A stretch of 64,000 bases of DNA, taken from contig NZ_JFHE01000004.1 in NCBI RefSeq assembly GCF_000698555.1, positions 62,001 to 126,000 on the forward strand, read 5' to 3'. Numbering within the stretch: the stretch's first letter is position 1; every line of letters starts with the position of its first letter. Of this stretch, positions 18,512-28,774 are shown piece after piece. Under the pieces are notes generated by a model. It saw only the letters and a list, made by a program, of their open reading frames with translations. It was not told the origin of the DNA and did no database searches. The stretch is from Caballeronia grimmiae. Lineage in GTDB: Bacteria > Pseudomonadota > Gammaproteobacteria > Burkholderiales > Burkholderiaceae. A program made the position numbers and the translations under genes.

Positions 18512-19336
18512 TCAGCGAAAGAAGAACTGCGTGATCTTGGCGAGCGGATAATGCACGCCCGGCTGAATGCGCGCCGGCAGATCCAGCGGCTTCAGCAGCA
18601 TCTTGATGCACTGATCCGCCGACAGATTGCGCCGCACGAGTGCATTGACGCTCGCGAACAGTTCACGGTTATAGCTCGAATCCTTGACGCGCTCGGGGTA
18701 TCGGACAGCGAAAACGTGCCGCAGGGCGATCTCCGAATCTTCGCTCTTTAGTTCCATCACGCGGCGAATGAGCGCGCCGAGTACGGCCACGCGGCCATTG
18801 CCTTCGATCTTGTTCCACTTCTTGAAGAAGCGGAAAAAATGCTTGTAGTGCCGCACCTCGTCCGTGCGGATGTGATCGGTGATTTCCTTCAGCACCGGCT
18901 CGTCGGAACATTCGTTGATTGCCCGATAAAGCGTGGCCGTGCCGGTTTCGATGACGCAGCGCGCCACCATTTCCAGCGCACGCTTCTTCTCGAACTGTTC
19001 GTACGAGCAGGTCAGCGAATATTCGGCGAAGAAGTTCTTGAACGCCGTGTCCCAGTCGAACTCCGGCCAGACGTGATTGATGTACGTCTTGAGGGCCCGG
19101 CCGTGCTGCATTTCCTCCGGCTCCCATTCCCTGTTCAGCCAGGCCGAGACTTCGGGATCGTCCTTGAAATAGGTGCTCAGATTGCTCGTGTAGAGATCCG
19201 TCCCGCTCTCGATGAACGAGCAGGCGCAGAGCAACAGGAGAAGATGTTCGTTCGATGCCGCTTTCTGACGGTCGATCCGGCTGAGATCGATGTCCTCGAT
19301 TCGCCACGGCATGACGTGGGTGCTGTCTGTGTGCAT
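18512..19336 (-). CDS. Diiron ferritin-like/acyl-ACP-desaturase-like protein
   Basis: A 274-residue, largely helical protein with the four carboxylate/histidine ligand sites of a diiron bundle: Glu43 (FIESGTDLY), E75-M-Q-H78 (EPEEMQHGRAL), Glu130 (CVIETGTATLY) and E160-V-R-H163 (TDEVRHYKHF). The ExxH pairs in EEMQHG and DEVRHY closely resemble the EENRHG and DEKRHE motifs of soluble acyl-ACP desaturases, so an oxidase, desaturase or oxygenase role is as likely as iron storage. AGGAG 8 nt before the ATG at 19336 fixes the start; the frame remains open to 19390 without a ribosome site. Confidence 0.8.
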   Translation of the reverse strand: MHTDSTHVMPWRIEDIDLSRIDRQKAASNEHLLLLLCACSFIESGTDLYTSNLSTYFKDDPEVSAWLNREWEPEEMQHGRALKTYINHVWPEFDWDTAFKNFFAEYSLTCSYEQFEKKRALEMVARCVIETGTATLYRAINECSDEPVLKEITDHIRTDEVRHYKHFFRFFKKWNKIEGNGRVAVLGALIRRVMELKSEDSEIALRHVFAVRYPERVKDSSYNRELFASVNALVRRNLSADQCIKMLLKPLDLPARIQPGVHYPLAKITQFFFR

Positions 19337-19691
19337 GTATCGCGCTCCTGGCTGAACTGAACGCGCCACCGGCCGATCAACGACGGCCAAGGTTCAGGCG
19401 ACGCCGCGAACGTTCAGTCCGAGCGTCCTCTATCAAAAGTTAGCGGCTGTGCTTTTGCATCTTAGCCGTCCTGCAATGACTTTGCAGACATGGGGGACAG
19501 ACCCGCCGCGCGGGGCGCGGTTCCGCTCGCGTCTTGCCGTGCGTCAAATTTCTACCAGTCTTGACGTGCTTTTGACAACGAGCGAGGCCGGGGCAGGAAG
19601 AGCATGAACCGTGCCGTTGAGATCTGTCGCGCAAAAGAAAAGGCGGCCGGAGCCGCCTTGTGTCGCTGAACATCATTGCCGATGAAGAACG
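19337..19691 (-). other. Intergenic region between the MFS and diiron-protein genes
   Basis: About 355 bp. The right end carries the MFS-gene terminator. The remainder should hold the promoter of the diiron-protein gene. A minus-strand TAAGAT about 130 bp before the start is the best -10 candidate, without a convincing -35. No gene is supported. Confidence 0.4.
19633..19659 (-). terminator. Rho-independent terminator of the MFS gene
   Basis: Read on the minus strand: stem AAGGCGGC / GCCGCCTT with a 4-nt loop, followed by TTCTTTTG, 33 bp beyond the MFS stop. Confidence 0.8.
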
Positions 19692-21026
19692 TCAGGCGGC
19701 CCGCCTCGCGCCGCCGCGCATGCGCCACGCCACAATCGCGAGCGATACGCCGGACAACGCCGCCGCAAGAAGCACGTAGTAGCTCGGCGCGAGTTTGTCG
19801 CCGGTCACGTGGATGAAGCCTTCGACGATGGTCGGCGCGAAGCCTCCGAACAGCGTTACGCCAAGCGCATAGCCGATCGACAACCCCGTGGAGCGCACGC
19901 GCGTCGGGAAGATTTCGGACATCAGCGCGGGCATCGGTCCGGAATAAGCCGCTTTCAGGATGCCCGCCGCCGCCTGCAGCACAACCAGCGACATCACGGT
20001 CGGCGACGCCTGAAGCCACGCGAACATCGGATAGATGGCGAGCCCCATCACGATCGACGTGCCGAGCATGATGCGAATGCGCCCGATCCTGTCGGACAGC
20101 GCACCCATGAGTGGCGAGAAGATGAACTGCAGCGTGCCGTTCAGCACGACGACCGCGAACGACGCCGTCGCGGGCAGATGCAGTTGCTTGACTGCGTACA
20201 TCGGCATGTAGAGCTGCAGCACATACACGCCGACGGTCGATTGCGCCACGATGCCGACGGCAAGCAGCAAATTGACCCATTGATTCGAGAACGAGACGCC
20301 CGGCGCCGCCGCGCTGTTCGCGGGACGCGTGGCGAGAAACTCGGGCGTTTCATCGAGATGCGAGCGGATGTAATACCCGACCGGTCCGATCAGCAGACCG
20401 AACACGAACGGAATGCGCCAGCCCCAGCTTTCCAGTTGCGGCTGAGGCAGCCACGCCGTCAGAACAGAACCGAACGCCGCGGCCATGATCGCCGCGAGGC
20501 CCTGGCTGGCAAACTGCCAGCTCGCGTAATAGCCGCGCCGCGTCGCGCTGTGTTCGACCATGAACGCGGTGGCGCTGCCGAATTCCCCGCCGACCGCGAA
20601 GCCCTGAATGAGCCGCGCGAGCAGGATCAACAGCGGCGCGGCGAGCCCGATGTGCTGGTACGAAGGCATCACGGCCATCGTCAGCGTGCCGATCGTCATC
20701 ATGAGGATGGCGAGCGTCAGCGCGGCCTTGCGGCCTTTTCGATCGCCATAGATGCCGAGGACGATCGCGCCCAGCGGACGCATGAGGAAAGAGATCCCGA
20801 ACGTGCCGATGGCGAGCATCGTCGAGAGCCACTCGTCGTGCGACGGAAAGAACGCCTTCGCGATGGTCGCGGCGAAGTATCCATAAACGAGGAAGTCGAA
20901 CCATTCGAGCGCATTGCCGACCGACGACGAAAAGACGATGCGGCGGACCGTCGCCTTCGAAAGCGGCGTGCCGGCTTTCGGGGTCTGGTATGCGAATTGA
21001 TTCAGGGTGTCGCCGGGCTGCTTCAT
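19692..21026 (-). CDS. MFS transporter, metabolite:H+ symporter (MHS) family
   Basis: A 444-residue permease with twelve predicted membrane helices. The MHS subfamily is indicated by SSSVGNALEWFDFLVYGYFAATIAKAFFP in helix 1, the RPLGAIVLGIYGDRKGRKAALTL loop 2-3 signature (about residues 76-98), LARLIQGFAVGGEFGSATAFMVEH and the second-half DRIGRIRIM. MHS members import organic acids, osmolytes or shikimate-like compounds; this one could be citrate/proline/alpha-ketoglutarate-like, but the substrate is not readable. ATG at 21026 (MKQPGDT) fits the family start. It lies downstream of the gamma-glutamyltransferase gene on the same strand, 128 bp away. Confidence 0.9.
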   Translation of the reverse strand: MKQPGDTLNQFAYQTPKAGTPLSKATVRRIVFSSSVGNALEWFDFLVYGYFAATIAKAFFPSHDEWLSTMLAIGTFGISFLMRPLGAIVLGIYGDRKGRKAALTLAILMMTIGTLTMAVMPSYQHIGLAAPLLILLARLIQGFAVGGEFGSATAFMVEHSATRRGYYASWQFASQGLAAIMAAAFGSVLTAWLPQPQLESWGWRIPFVFGLLIGPVGYYIRSHLDETPEFLATRPANSAAAPGVSFSNQWVNLLLAVGIVAQSTVGVYVLQLYMPMYAVKQLHLPATASFAVVVLNGTLQFIFSPLMGALSDRIGRIRIMLGTSIVMGLAIYPMFAWLQASPTVMSLVVLQAAAGILKAAYSGPMPALMSEIFPTRVRSTGLSIGYALGVTLFGGFAPTIVEGFIHVTGDKLAPSYYVLLAAALSGVSLAIVAWRMRGGARRAA

Positions 21027-21154
21027 ATCGTGTCTCGGTCGCGTTTGCGTCAGGCAAGGGCGTGCGCCGCCGTTCGCCTGCATCGAAGCAGGCGAAGGCG
21101 AGCGGTGTTCGAATGGATTGCGAGCCGCCTGTCGATGCGGCTCGCGAAGCGCGT

Positions 21155-22792
21155 CTAGAAGCCGGCGGCGAGTCCGTCGCGCCGGCTGTCGCTCGCGGCG
21201 ACGTAACCGCGCTCGGGATCGTTACGATCCAGTTTCCAGATGTACTGGCCCGAGCCGAAGTCCATATACGGGTCGTCGACGGACTTGATCGTGTGCCCAA
21301 GGCCTTCCAGCGCGCGCGCCGTCTCGAGATCGAGCGTGGCCTCGATGTCGATGGTGAAGTCGCGGTTCACCTTCCAGCGCGGCGCGTCGCACGCCGCCTG
21401 CGGCTGCTGGCCGTAGTCCATCATGCGGACGATGGATTGCAGATGTCCTTGCGGCTGCATGTCGCCGCCCATCACGCCGAAGCTCATGACGGCGTCCCGG
21501 CGGCCTTCGACTTCCTGGGTGACGAACGCCGGGATGATGGTGTGGAACGGACGCTTGCCGCCTTCCACGACGTTGGCCGACTTCGGGTCCATCGAGAAAC
21601 CGCAGCCGCGGTTCTGCAACGAGATGCCGGTATCCGGCACGACCACGCCCGAGCCAAAACCCATGTAATTCGACTGGATGAAGCTCACCATCATGCCGCG
21701 CTCGTCCGCCACCGACATGTAGATGGTGCCGCCCGCCTTGGGCATGCCGAAGTCGAACTGCGTCGCTTTCGCCGGGTCGATCAGCTTCGCGCGCTCGGCG
21801 AGATAGGCATCGTCGAGCATCTGCTCCGGCGTCACGTCCATCGAACGCGGATCGGCGACATAGCGGTACACGTCTGCAAACGCGAGCTTCATCGCCTCGA
21901 TCTGCAGATGCTGCGATTCGATGCGGTCGACGGTCAGCGCGCTGACATCGAACTTGTCGAGAATGCCGAGGGCGATCAGTGCGGCAATGCCCTGCCCGTT
22001 CGGCGGGATCTCGTGCACGGTGTAGCCGCGATAGTCCTTGCTGATCGGCTCGACCCAGTCGGCGCGATAATTGCGCAAGTCGTCCAGCGTCATGGCCGCG
22101 CCGCCCTCGCGTGCAAACGCTGCGATGCGCTCGGCGATCTCGCCTTCGTAGAAGGCGCGCGGTCCGTGTTCGGCCAGCGCGCGCAGTGTCTTCGCGTGGC
22201 CCGGCATACGCACGAGTTCGCTGACTTCGGGCGCGCGTCCGTGCGGCATGAAAACGTCCGCGAAGCCGGGGAAATCCTTCAGCTCCGGCACCGCCGCCGC
22301 CCACTTGTAGGCGACGATGCTCGCCACCGCATGACCGCGCTCCGCGATCTCGATGGCCGGTTCCATCAAATCGGCGAACGGGAGCGATCCAAACTTTGCG
22401 TGCAACGCTTCCCACCCCGCGATGACGCCCGGCACCGTCACGGTGTCCCAGCCGCGCCTGGGCTGGCGCGCGAGGCCGTTTTCCTCGCCGTACTTGCGAC
22501 GGAAGTAGTCGACGTTCCACGCCGCCGGCGACACACCCGACGCGTTCAACCCGTGCAGCTTGGCGCCGTCCCAGACGAGCGCGAAGGCATCGCCGCCCAG
22601 CCCACACGACACCGGCTCCACGACGGTAATGGCCGCCGCTGCCGCGATGGCCGCATCAACGGCATTTCCGCCTTTCCACAACATGCGCAGACCGGCTTGC
22701 GCGGCAAGCGGATGCGACGTCGACACGATATTGCGGGCAAACACCGGCAGGCGCGGCGTGGGATAGGGGTTTTGCCAGTTGAAGCGAGTCAT
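21155..22792 (-). CDS. Gamma-glutamyltransferase family protein (cytoplasmic type)
   Basis: A 545-residue Ntn-hydrolase of the gamma-glutamyltranspeptidase family. Signatures: STSHPLAAQAGLRMLWKGGNAVDAAIAAA (residues 25-53), EPVSCGLGGDAF, PPNGQGIAALIAL, and the self-cleavage site before T356 in GGTIYMSVADERGMMVSFIQSN, followed by SGVVVPDTGISLQNRG and PFHTIIPAFV. No signal peptide is seen, unlike periplasmic E. coli Ggt, so it may be a cytoplasmic member such as a cephalosporin acylase-like or xenobiotic gamma-glutamyl hydrolase. Start at 22792 (MTRFNWQNPYP). It shares strand and spacing with the MFS gene, which may import its substrate. Confidence 0.9.
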   Translation of the reverse strand: MTRFNWQNPYPTPRLPVFARNIVSTSHPLAAQAGLRMLWKGGNAVDAAIAAAAAITVVEPVSCGLGGDAFALVWDGAKLHGLNASGVSPAAWNVDYFRRKYGEENGLARQPRRGWDTVTVPGVIAGWEALHAKFGSLPFADLMEPAIEIAERGHAVASIVAYKWAAAVPELKDFPGFADVFMPHGRAPEVSELVRMPGHAKTLRALAEHGPRAFYEGEIAERIAAFAREGGAAMTLDDLRNYRADWVEPISKDYRGYTVHEIPPNGQGIAALIALGILDKFDVSALTVDRIESQHLQIEAMKLAFADVYRYVADPRSMDVTPEQMLDDAYLAERAKLIDPAKATQFDFGMPKAGGTIYMSVADERGMMVSFIQSNYMGFGSGVVVPDTGISLQNRGCGFSMDPKSANVVEGGKRPFHTIIPAFVTQEVEGRRDAVMSFGVMGGDMQPQGHLQSIVRMMDYGQQPQAACDAPRWKVNRDFTIDIEATLDLETARALEGLGHTIKSVDDPYMDFGSGQYIWKLDRNDPERGYVAASDSRRDGLAAGF

Positions 22793-22902
22793 GAATGAAG
22801 TCCGAATTACCAGCAGTCCCGCCGGGTATGAAGCCGGAGAGCATGCAATTAGTTGATCACGCAAGGGAAGCATATTGCATTGCCCGCTTAACTTAAAACA
22901 AA

Positions 22903-22927
22903 TTCATTTATTGTATAAATTAATGAA
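22903..22927. promoter_or_regulatory. AT-rich inverted repeat upstream of the gamma-glutamyltransferase gene
   Basis: TTCATT (22903-22908) and AATGAA (22922-22927) flank 13 bp of AT-rich DNA, in an island of low GC about 110 bp before the gene. On the minus strand the centre reads TACAAT, a plausible -10. This has the look of an operator over a promoter; the regulator is not in the neighbourhood. Confidence 0.35.
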
Positions 22928-23223
22928 AGAGTGGCATGAATCCCTTCTGGCGTGACTTTGTGTGCGCTGCGACTAAAGCTAAAGTCGATTCTTCGAATCG
23001 CCGTGCGCGCCGAACCGCTCGCGCACGCATCAAATGTCAAAGCCAAAATTTTCGTCGGTACGTTTGGCACTCCTCAGACGCTTGCCTACAATCCCAATTC
23101 CTGGCACCCGCAGCAAGAGCACAGCGAGTCCGCCCGGCAAGTGCAGTTTCCCGTACCACGATTCAAGCAAAAGATCCGGCCTTCAGGCCGGTGGCCAAGC
23201 TGTCGGTCGTCATGGAGAACACG

Positions 23224-23421
23224 ATGCTGAGTCCGCACGAATTTGCCACGCTGCTATTGGTTCAGGAAGCGCCTAATCAGGTCGATATGGAACGCGAAGA
23301 ACTGGACGCACTGCTCGAACGCCAGCTCGTCCAATTGGAACACCTTGCGTCCGGCCGACAACAATGGCGCCTCACCGCAACCGGCGATTCAACCATCAAG
23401 GCATTCAAGCGGTTCTCGTAG
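23224..23421 (+). CDS. Small conserved-looking hypothetical protein (65 aa)
   Basis: A 65-residue, helical, acidic soluble protein starting MLSPHEFATLLLVQ, with DMEREELDALLERQLVQLEHL forming a likely amphipathic helix. No function is recognised, though short proteins of this type are common in Burkholderia. The ATG at 23224 is chosen because GGAG at 23214-23217 is 6 nt upstream; the open frame extends back to 22936 but that part is arginine-rich and unlike a protein start. It is monocistronic and convergent with the lipoprotein gene. Confidence 0.65.
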   Translation: MLSPHEFATLLLVQEAPNQVDMEREELDALLERQLVQLEHLASGRQQWRLTATGDSTIKAFKRFS

Positions 23422-23476
23422 CACTCGTCGTCATGCTTCGGACGCGGCTCGTGCGCCGCGTCCTGCTCCTAACGCC

Positions 23477-23866
23477 CTAGCCCGCCCGCAACGTCGGATC
23501 CACCGCCGCGCGCCAACTCAGCGCCCGCGCACGCTCGCCCAGAATGAACGTCGCCCACGCGCTCTGCGCTTCCGGCCCCGGACTGGCGACATACGCGCGA
23601 TGCCGCTCCGCGATGCCCGTCTGAAAAGCACAGAACCGTTCTTTCGATAAGCCGCCCCGCCGCTGAGCGACATAAGCGTCGTAGAAAGCCGAATAAACGG
23701 ACTGAGCGTCGGCGCCGTAATCCGTCGGCGCCGCTTCACAAAGCCCCTGCAACGCGTCGAACGACGGAGCGCGCGACGAGCCTTCGAGACTCGGGGTCGA
23801 TACGCATCCGGTCAGCCCCAACGCGCCGAATAAGGCCAGTGCGCCGTACACCACCCGCTTTCGCAT
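23477..23866 (-). CDS. Hypothetical lipoprotein
   Basis: A 129-residue protein with an N-terminal signal and lipobox: MRKRVVYGALALFGALGLTGC, with lipidation expected on the cysteine of L-T-G-C. The mature part is about 108 residues, helical, with no recognised domain. AGGAG sits 8 nt before the ATG at 23866 but only 3 nt before the upstream ATG at 23875, so the shorter start is chosen. It diverges from glpK. Confidence 0.7.
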   Translation of the reverse strand: MRKRVVYGALALFGALGLTGCVSTPSLEGSSRAPSFDALQGLCEAAPTDYGADAQSVYSAFYDAYVAQRRGGLSKERFCAFQTGIAERHRAYVASPGPEAQSAWATFILGERARALSWRAAVDPTLRAG

Positions 23867-24093
23867 TGCATTCACTCCTGGCTTCGATTCGAGCGCCCAG
23901 TATCGAACGATCTTTCCGTTCCTGCCACTGGCCGGATGGCATAGGCAAATTCACGTGCCGGGCGGCACCGTCGATTCGGCCTATGCCATTCGGCCAGGTT
24001 GTCCGCGCCCCGCGTGTCCGATAGATTGCGCATGCGGGCTTCGCACGGCCAATGCAGACGGCTGGCATCCGCTCAACCTCGGAGATGATGACC

Positions 24094-25590
24094 ATGCAGG
24101 ATCAAATCGTCCTCGCGCTCGATCAGGGTACGACGAGTTCGCGCGCCATGCTGTTCGACAGAAACGGCAACATCGTGTCCATCGCGCAAAAGGAATTCCA
24201 GCAGATCTATCCGCAGCCGGGCTGGGTCGAGCACGATCCGCAGGAAATCTGGTCGACGCAGGCGGGCGTCGCGGCGGAAGCGGTCACGCGGGCGGGGCTG
24301 AACGCGTCGTCGATTGCGGCGGTGGGCATCACGAACCAGCGCGAGACGACCATCGTGTGGGACCGTGAAACCGGCAGGCCGGTCTATAACGCGATCGTCT
24401 GGCAGGACCGCCGCACGGCGGGCATGTGCGACGAACTGAAGGCGCGCGGACTCGAACCCATGGTGCGCGCGAAAACCGGCCTGCCGATCGACGCGTACTT
24501 CTCGGCGACCAAGATCCGCTGGATTCTGGACAACGTCGACGGCGCACGCGACAAGGCGAAGCAGGGGCGGCTCGCGTTCGGCACGGTCGATAGCTGGCTC
24601 GTGTGGAACTTCACGCGGCGCGGCATGCATATCACCGACATCACCAACGCATCGCGCACGATGCTCTTCGATATCCACGCGAGACGCTGGGACGACGACT
24701 TGCTCGATGCGTTCGACATTCCGCGCAGCATGTTGCCGGAAGTGCGGGCATCGTCGGAGGTCTACGGCACGACGCATGGCAGCGTGCTCGCCGCCGAAGT
24801 GCCGCTTGCGTCCATCGCCGGGGACCAGCACGCGGCGCTGTTCGGGCAGATGTGCACCGAAAGCGGCATGGTGAAGAACACCTACGGCACGGGCTGTTTC
24901 CTTGTCATGAACACGGGCGAGAAGCCGATCGAGTCGCGCAACAATCTCGTCACGACGATCGCGTGGCAGATCGGCGACCGCGTCGATTACGCGCTCGAAG
25001 GCAGCATTTTCATTGCGGGCGCGGTCGTGCAATGGCTGCGCGACGGACTCGGACTCATCCGCCATGCGAGCGAGGTCGAAACGCTTGCGCGCGGCGTGCC
25101 GCATTGCGACGGCGTCTATCTCGTGCCCGCGTTCGCCGGTCTCGGCGCGCCGCACTGGAACGCGCGCGCACGGGGGACGCTGTTCGGCGTCACGCGCGGC
25201 ACGACGTCGGGCCATATCGCGCGTGCGGCGCTCGAGTCGATCGCCTATCAATCGCTCGACGTGCTTCGGGCCATGGAAGCGGACTCCGGCATGCCGGTCG
25301 CCCAGTTGCGCGTCGATGGAGGCGCCTGCGCCAACGACCTGCTGATGCAGTTCCAGGCTGACGTGCTGGGCGTCGACGTCGTGCGTCCGCGCGTCGCCGA
25401 GACGACGGCGCTCGGTGCGGCCTATCTCGCGGGCCTGGCGGTCGGGTACTGGAAGGATGTCGGCGAGCTGAAGGCGCAGTGGCAACTGGACAGGCGCTTC
25501 TCGCCTTCGATGCCCGCCCCGGACGTCGATGCGTCTCTCGCGGGCTGGCGGCGCGCGGTGAACGCAGCAAAAGCATGGGCGGACGCATGA
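24094..25590 (+). CDS. glpK: Glycerol kinase GlpK
   Basis: A 498-residue FGGY kinase forming sn-glycerol 3-phosphate. Signatures: [18 protein letters not shown] (residues 8-25), [41 protein letters not shown], the FGGY-type [45 protein letters not shown] and [22 protein letters not shown] at 24081-24084 favours the ATG at 24094 (9 nt) over ATGs at 24085 and 24088. No glpF, glpD or glpR is adjacent, so it stands alone here. Confidence 0.97.
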   Translation: MQDQIVLALDQGTTSSRAMLFDRNGNIVSIAQKEFQQIYPQPGWVEHDPQEIWSTQAGVAAEAVTRAGLNASSIAAVGITNQRETTIVWDRETGRPVYNAIVWQDRRTAGMCDELKARGLEPMVRAKTGLPIDAYFSATKIRWILDNVDGARDKAKQGRLAFGTVDSWLVWNFTRRGMHITDITNASRTMLFDIHARRWDDDLLDAFDIPRSMLPEVRASSEVYGTTHGSVLAAEVPLASIAGDQHAALFGQMCTESGMVKNTYGTGCFLVMNTGEKPIESRNNLVTTIAWQIGDRVDYALEGSIFIAGAVVQWLRDGLGLIRHASEVETLARGVPHCDGVYLVPAFAGLGAPHWNARARGTLFGVTRGTTSGHIARAALESIAYQSLDVLRAMEADSGMPVAQLRVDGGACANDLLMQFQADVLGVDVVRPRVAETTALGAAYLAGLAVGYWKDVGELKAQWQLDRRFSPSMPAPDVDASLAGWRRAVNAAKAWADA

Positions 25591-25643
25591 CCACGCCTGC
25601 TCGCCGGCCGCTCGCGGCCCATGCCCTCATTCGCCAGCAGGGC

Positions 25644-25649
25644 TATAAT
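25644..25649 (+). promoter_or_regulatory. -10 box upstream of miaB
   Basis: A perfect TATAAT lies 109 bp before the miaB ATG, within a short AT-richer stretch. No good -35 is seen at the right distance. It is the best promoter candidate for the miaB-phoH-ybeY run. Confidence 0.4.
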
Positions 25650-25758
25650 ATCGGGCTAAATTACAAGCAAAAGCGGTGCAGTTTCTGCGAAAACCCGCAC
25701 ATCCTCTTCAATTCTCTTACTACGCCCCCAGGTTAACCACTGCGACCGGCGACCATTC

Positions 25759-27135
25759 ATGACCAAGAAAGTTTATGTAAAGACCTTCGGCTGCCAGATG
25801 AACGAGTACGACTCCGACAAAATGGTCGACGTACTCGGCGCGGCGGAAGGACTCGTCAAGACCGACACCCCCGAAGACGCTGACGTCATCCTGTTCAATA
25901 CGTGCTCCGTGCGCGAGAAGGCGCAGGAGAAGGTCTTCTCGGACCTCGGCCGCGTGCGCGAGTTGAAGGAAGCGAATCCGAACCTGCTGATCGGCGTGGG
26001 CGGGTGCGTCGCGAGTCAGGAAGGCGCGTCGATCGTCTCGCGCGCGCCGTATGTGGATCTGGTGTTCGGCCCGCAAACGCTGCATCGCCTGCCGGACATG
26101 ATCGACAAGCGCCGCGCCACCGGCCGTGCGCAAGTCGACATCTCGTTCCCGGAAATCGAAAAGTTCGACCATCTGCCGCCGGCGCGCGTCGACGGCCCGA
26201 GCGCGTTCGTGTCGATCATGGAAGGCTGCAGCAAGTACTGCAGCTATTGCGTCGTGCCGTACACGCGCGGCGAAGAAGTCTCGCGCCCGCTCGACGACGT
26301 GCTGACGGAAATCGCCGGCCTGGCCGATCAGGGCGTGCGCGAAGTGACGCTGCTCGGCCAGAACGTCAACGCTTACCGGGGCGCGCTGACCGCCGGATCG
26401 AACGAGATCGCGGACTTCGCGACGCTCATCGAGTACGTCGCGGACGTGCCGGGCATCGAGCGCATCCGTTACACGACGTCGCATCCGAAGGAATTCACGC
26501 AGCGCCTCATCGACACCTACGCGAAGGTTCCGAAGCTCGTCTCGCACCTGCACTTGCCGGTGCAGCACGGCTCCGACCGCATCCTGATGGCCATGAAGCG
26601 CGGCTACACCGTGCTCGAATACAAGTCGGTGATTCGCCGTCTGCGCGCCATCCGTCCGGATCTGTCGTTGTCGACCGATTTCATCGTCGGCTTCCCCGGC
26701 GAGACCGAGGACGACTTCGCGAAGATGATGGCGCTCGTCGACGAGATGAGCTACGACACGAGTTTCTCTTTCATCTACAGCCCGCGTCCAGGCACGCCGG
26801 CTGCGAACCTGCACGACGACACGCCTCGCGAAGTCAAGCTCAGGCGTTTGCAGCACTTGCAGGCAACGATCGAGGAAAACGTCGTGAGAATCAGCAATGC
26901 GATGGTCGGCTCGGTGCAGCGCATTCTCGTCGAAGGCCCGTCGCGCAAGGACCCGAACGAGCTTGCAGGCCGCACGGCGAACAATCGCGTCGTGAATTTC
27001 CCGGCGCCCGTCGCGTCGCATGCGCGCCTTATCGGCCAGATGATCAATGTCGAGATCAACCACGCCTATCCGCATTCGCTGCGCGGCGCGCTGGTTCTCG
27101 CACCGGAGGCGGCCGCGCCGGAGCTGGCCAATTAA
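25759..27135 (+). CDS. miaB: tRNA-2-methylthio-N6-dimethylallyladenosine synthase MiaB
   Basis: A 458-residue radical-SAM methylthiotransferase that converts i6A37 (made by MiaA) to ms2i6A37. The N-terminal UPF0004 domain holds the auxiliary cluster cysteines C12, C49 and C83; the radical-SAM cluster is C157-x3-C161-x2-C164 ([18 protein letters not shown]). [14 protein letters not shown] and [15 protein letters not shown] follow, with a C-terminal TRAM domain ([31 protein letters not shown]). It is the first gene of the miaB-ybeZ-ybeY-ybeX-lnt block. Confidence 0.98.
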   Translation: MTKKVYVKTFGCQMNEYDSDKMVDVLGAAEGLVKTDTPEDADVILFNTCSVREKAQEKVFSDLGRVRELKEANPNLLIGVGGCVASQEGASIVSRAPYVDLVFGPQTLHRLPDMIDKRRATGRAQVDISFPEIEKFDHLPPARVDGPSAFVSIMEGCSKYCSYCVVPYTRGEEVSRPLDDVLTEIAGLADQGVREVTLLGQNVNAYRGALTAGSNEIADFATLIEYVADVPGIERIRYTTSHPKEFTQRLIDTYAKVPKLVSHLHLPVQHGSDRILMAMKRGYTVLEYKSVIRRLRAIRPDLSLSTDFIVGFPGETEDDFAKMMALVDEMSYDTSFSFIYSPRPGTPAANLHDDTPREVKLRRLQHLQATIEENVVRISNAMVGSVQRILVEGPSRKDPNELAGRTANNRVVNFPAPVASHARLIGQMINVEINHAYPHSLRGALVLAPEAAAPELAN

Positions 27136-27141
27136 TCGAAC

Positions 27142-28284
27142 GTGATCAGAAAGGACACCCACCTCGCCTTGAAGAACGCTCCTCAGCAGCATCTCGAGTT
27201 CACCGCTCCGCGCGACGACAACGCCCGGCTTGCCAACCTCTGCGGGCCGCTCGATGAAAATCTGCGGCAGATCGAGCAGGCGCTCGACGTGACGTTGTCG
27301 CGCCGCGGCCACAAGATTTCGATTCGTGGCCGTGGTGCAAAGGTCGCACTCGCCGCGCTCGAGAATTTCTACAACCGCGCACGCGACCCGATTTCCGTCG
27401 ACGATATCCAGCTGGCGCTCGTCGAAGCCCGGCACGCGACGCGTCTGGCGAAGCAGGCTGAAGAGAACGGCGAGGACGACACCCCGGTCGATCCCCGCTT
27501 TCGCGGCGATCCGGATCATCCGTTCGACGAGCCGAGCGCCACGATGGACCTCGACGCCGACGAAGATCACGGCCCGAAGCTCTACACGCGTCGCGCCGAT
27601 CTGCGCGGCAGAACGCCGGCGCAACGCGATTATCTCCGTCAGATCATCGCGCATGACGTGACCTTCGGCATCGGTCCGGCGGGCACCGGCAAGACGTATC
27701 TGGCCGTGGCCTGCGCCGTCGATGCGCTCGAACGCGATCAGGTCAAGCGCATCGTGCTGACGCGACCGGCTGTCGAAGCGGGCGAGCGGCTCGGTTTCCT
27801 GCCGGGCGATCTCGCGCAGAAAGTCGATCCCTACCTGCGCCCGCTTTATGACGCGCTCTACGATCTGCTCGGCTTCGACAAGACCGCGAAGATGTTCGAG
27901 CGTCAGATGATCGAGATCGCGCCCCTCGCGTACATGCGCGGCCGCACGCTGAACCACGCGTTCATCATTCTGGACGAGGCGCAGAACACCACGCCCGAGC
28001 AGATGAAGATGTTCCTCACGCGTATCGGCTTCGGCTCGAAGGCGGTCGTGACGGGCGACACCACACAGGTCGACTTGCCGCGCGGCCACAAGAGCGGGCT
28101 GATCGAAGCGCAGCACGTGCTGGCGGAAGTGCGCGGGATCGCGATGACGCGCTTCTCGTCGGCGGACGTGGTGCGGCATCCGCTCGTGGCGCGCATCGTC
28201 GAGGCCTACGACGCGCAGTCGCAGAAAGACGCCGCCATCGCCGATGCGGCCCGCGCCGCGCAGCAGTCGCAGAAGCCGGAATGA
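27142..28284 (+). CDS. ybeZ: PhoH family ATPase (YbeZ)
   Basis: A 380-residue PhoH-like protein: an N-terminal KH-like region ([23 protein letters not shown]), an acidic linker around residues 110-145, then the PhoH ATPase with [16 protein letters not shown] (Walker A), [24 protein letters not shown] sequence, [11 protein letters not shown] (Walker B) and [11 protein letters not shown]. It partners YbeY in ribosome and RNA maturation. The GTG at 27142 opens the frame; a TTG at 27169 (reading [10 protein letters not shown]) with AAGGA upstream is an alternative start. Its stop overlaps the ybeY start. Confidence 0.94.
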   Translation: MIRKDTHLALKNAPQQHLEFTAPRDDNARLANLCGPLDENLRQIEQALDVTLSRRGHKISIRGRGAKVALAALENFYNRARDPISVDDIQLALVEARHATRLAKQAEENGEDDTPVDPRFRGDPDHPFDEPSATMDLDADEDHGPKLYTRRADLRGRTPAQRDYLRQIIAHDVTFGIGPAGTGKTYLAVACAVDALERDQVKRIVLTRPAVEAGERLGFLPGDLAQKVDPYLRPLYDALYDLLGFDKTAKMFERQMIEIAPLAYMRGRTLNHAFIILDEAQNTTPEQMKMFLTRIGFGSKAVVTGDTTQVDLPRGHKSGLIEAQHVLAEVRGIAMTRFSSADVVRHPLVARIVEAYDAQSQKDAAIADAARAAQQSQKPE

Positions 28285-28745
28285 TGCCTCGCCTCACGCT
28301 GACCCTGCAGTTTCCTGCCGCTAAAACGTATCCGTCGCACAAGGCGATGCTGCCGCGCGCGACGGTCGCGCGCTGGATCAAGGCGTCGCTGTTCGCGGAC
28401 GCCGAGTTGACGGTGCGCTTCGTCGACGAGGAAGAAGGCCGCACGCTGAATCGCACGTATCGTCAGAAGGATTACGCGACGAACGTGCTGACGTTTGCGT
28501 ATGCCGAGTCGGAGGACGATCCCGTCGCGGGCGACCTGATTCTGTGCTGTCCGGTCGTCGAGCGTGAGGCCGCCGAACAGGGCAAGCCGCTCGCCGCGCA
28601 TTATGCGCATCTGATCGTCCACGGCACCTTGCACGCGCAAGGCTACGATCACGAGGTCGAGAGTGAGGCGCAGGAGATGGAATCCATCGAGGCGGATATC
28701 ATGCAGTCTCTGGGTTTCTCCGATCCCTACGTCCCGCTCGCCTGA
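28281..28745 (+). CDS. ybeY: Endoribonuclease/rRNA maturation factor YbeY
   Basis: A 154-residue YbeY. The zinc site [16 protein letters not shown] (about residues 108-123) matches H-G-x-L-H-x-x-G-Y-D-H, and the family stretch [29 protein letters not shown] precedes it. YbeY takes part in 16S rRNA 3' end maturation and ribosome quality control. Two tandem ATGs (28281, 28284) exist; the first overlaps the phoH stop as ATGA. Confidence 0.97.
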   Translation: MMPRLTLTLQFPAAKTYPSHKAMLPRATVARWIKASLFADAELTVRFVDEEEGRTLNRTYRQKDYATNVLTFAYAESEDDPVAGDLILCCPVVEREAAEQGKPLAAHYAHLIVHGTLHAQGYDHEVESEAQEMESIEADIMQSLGFSDPYVPLA

Positions 28746-28774
28746 GCGTCAGCCAGCCCTTCGCCCGCCGCACC

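Noticed and set aside
25720..28179. 819-codon minus-strand frame opposite miaB-phoH
   Set aside because: High-GC antisense frame with no ribosome site or recognisable motif; two real genes lie on the plus strand.
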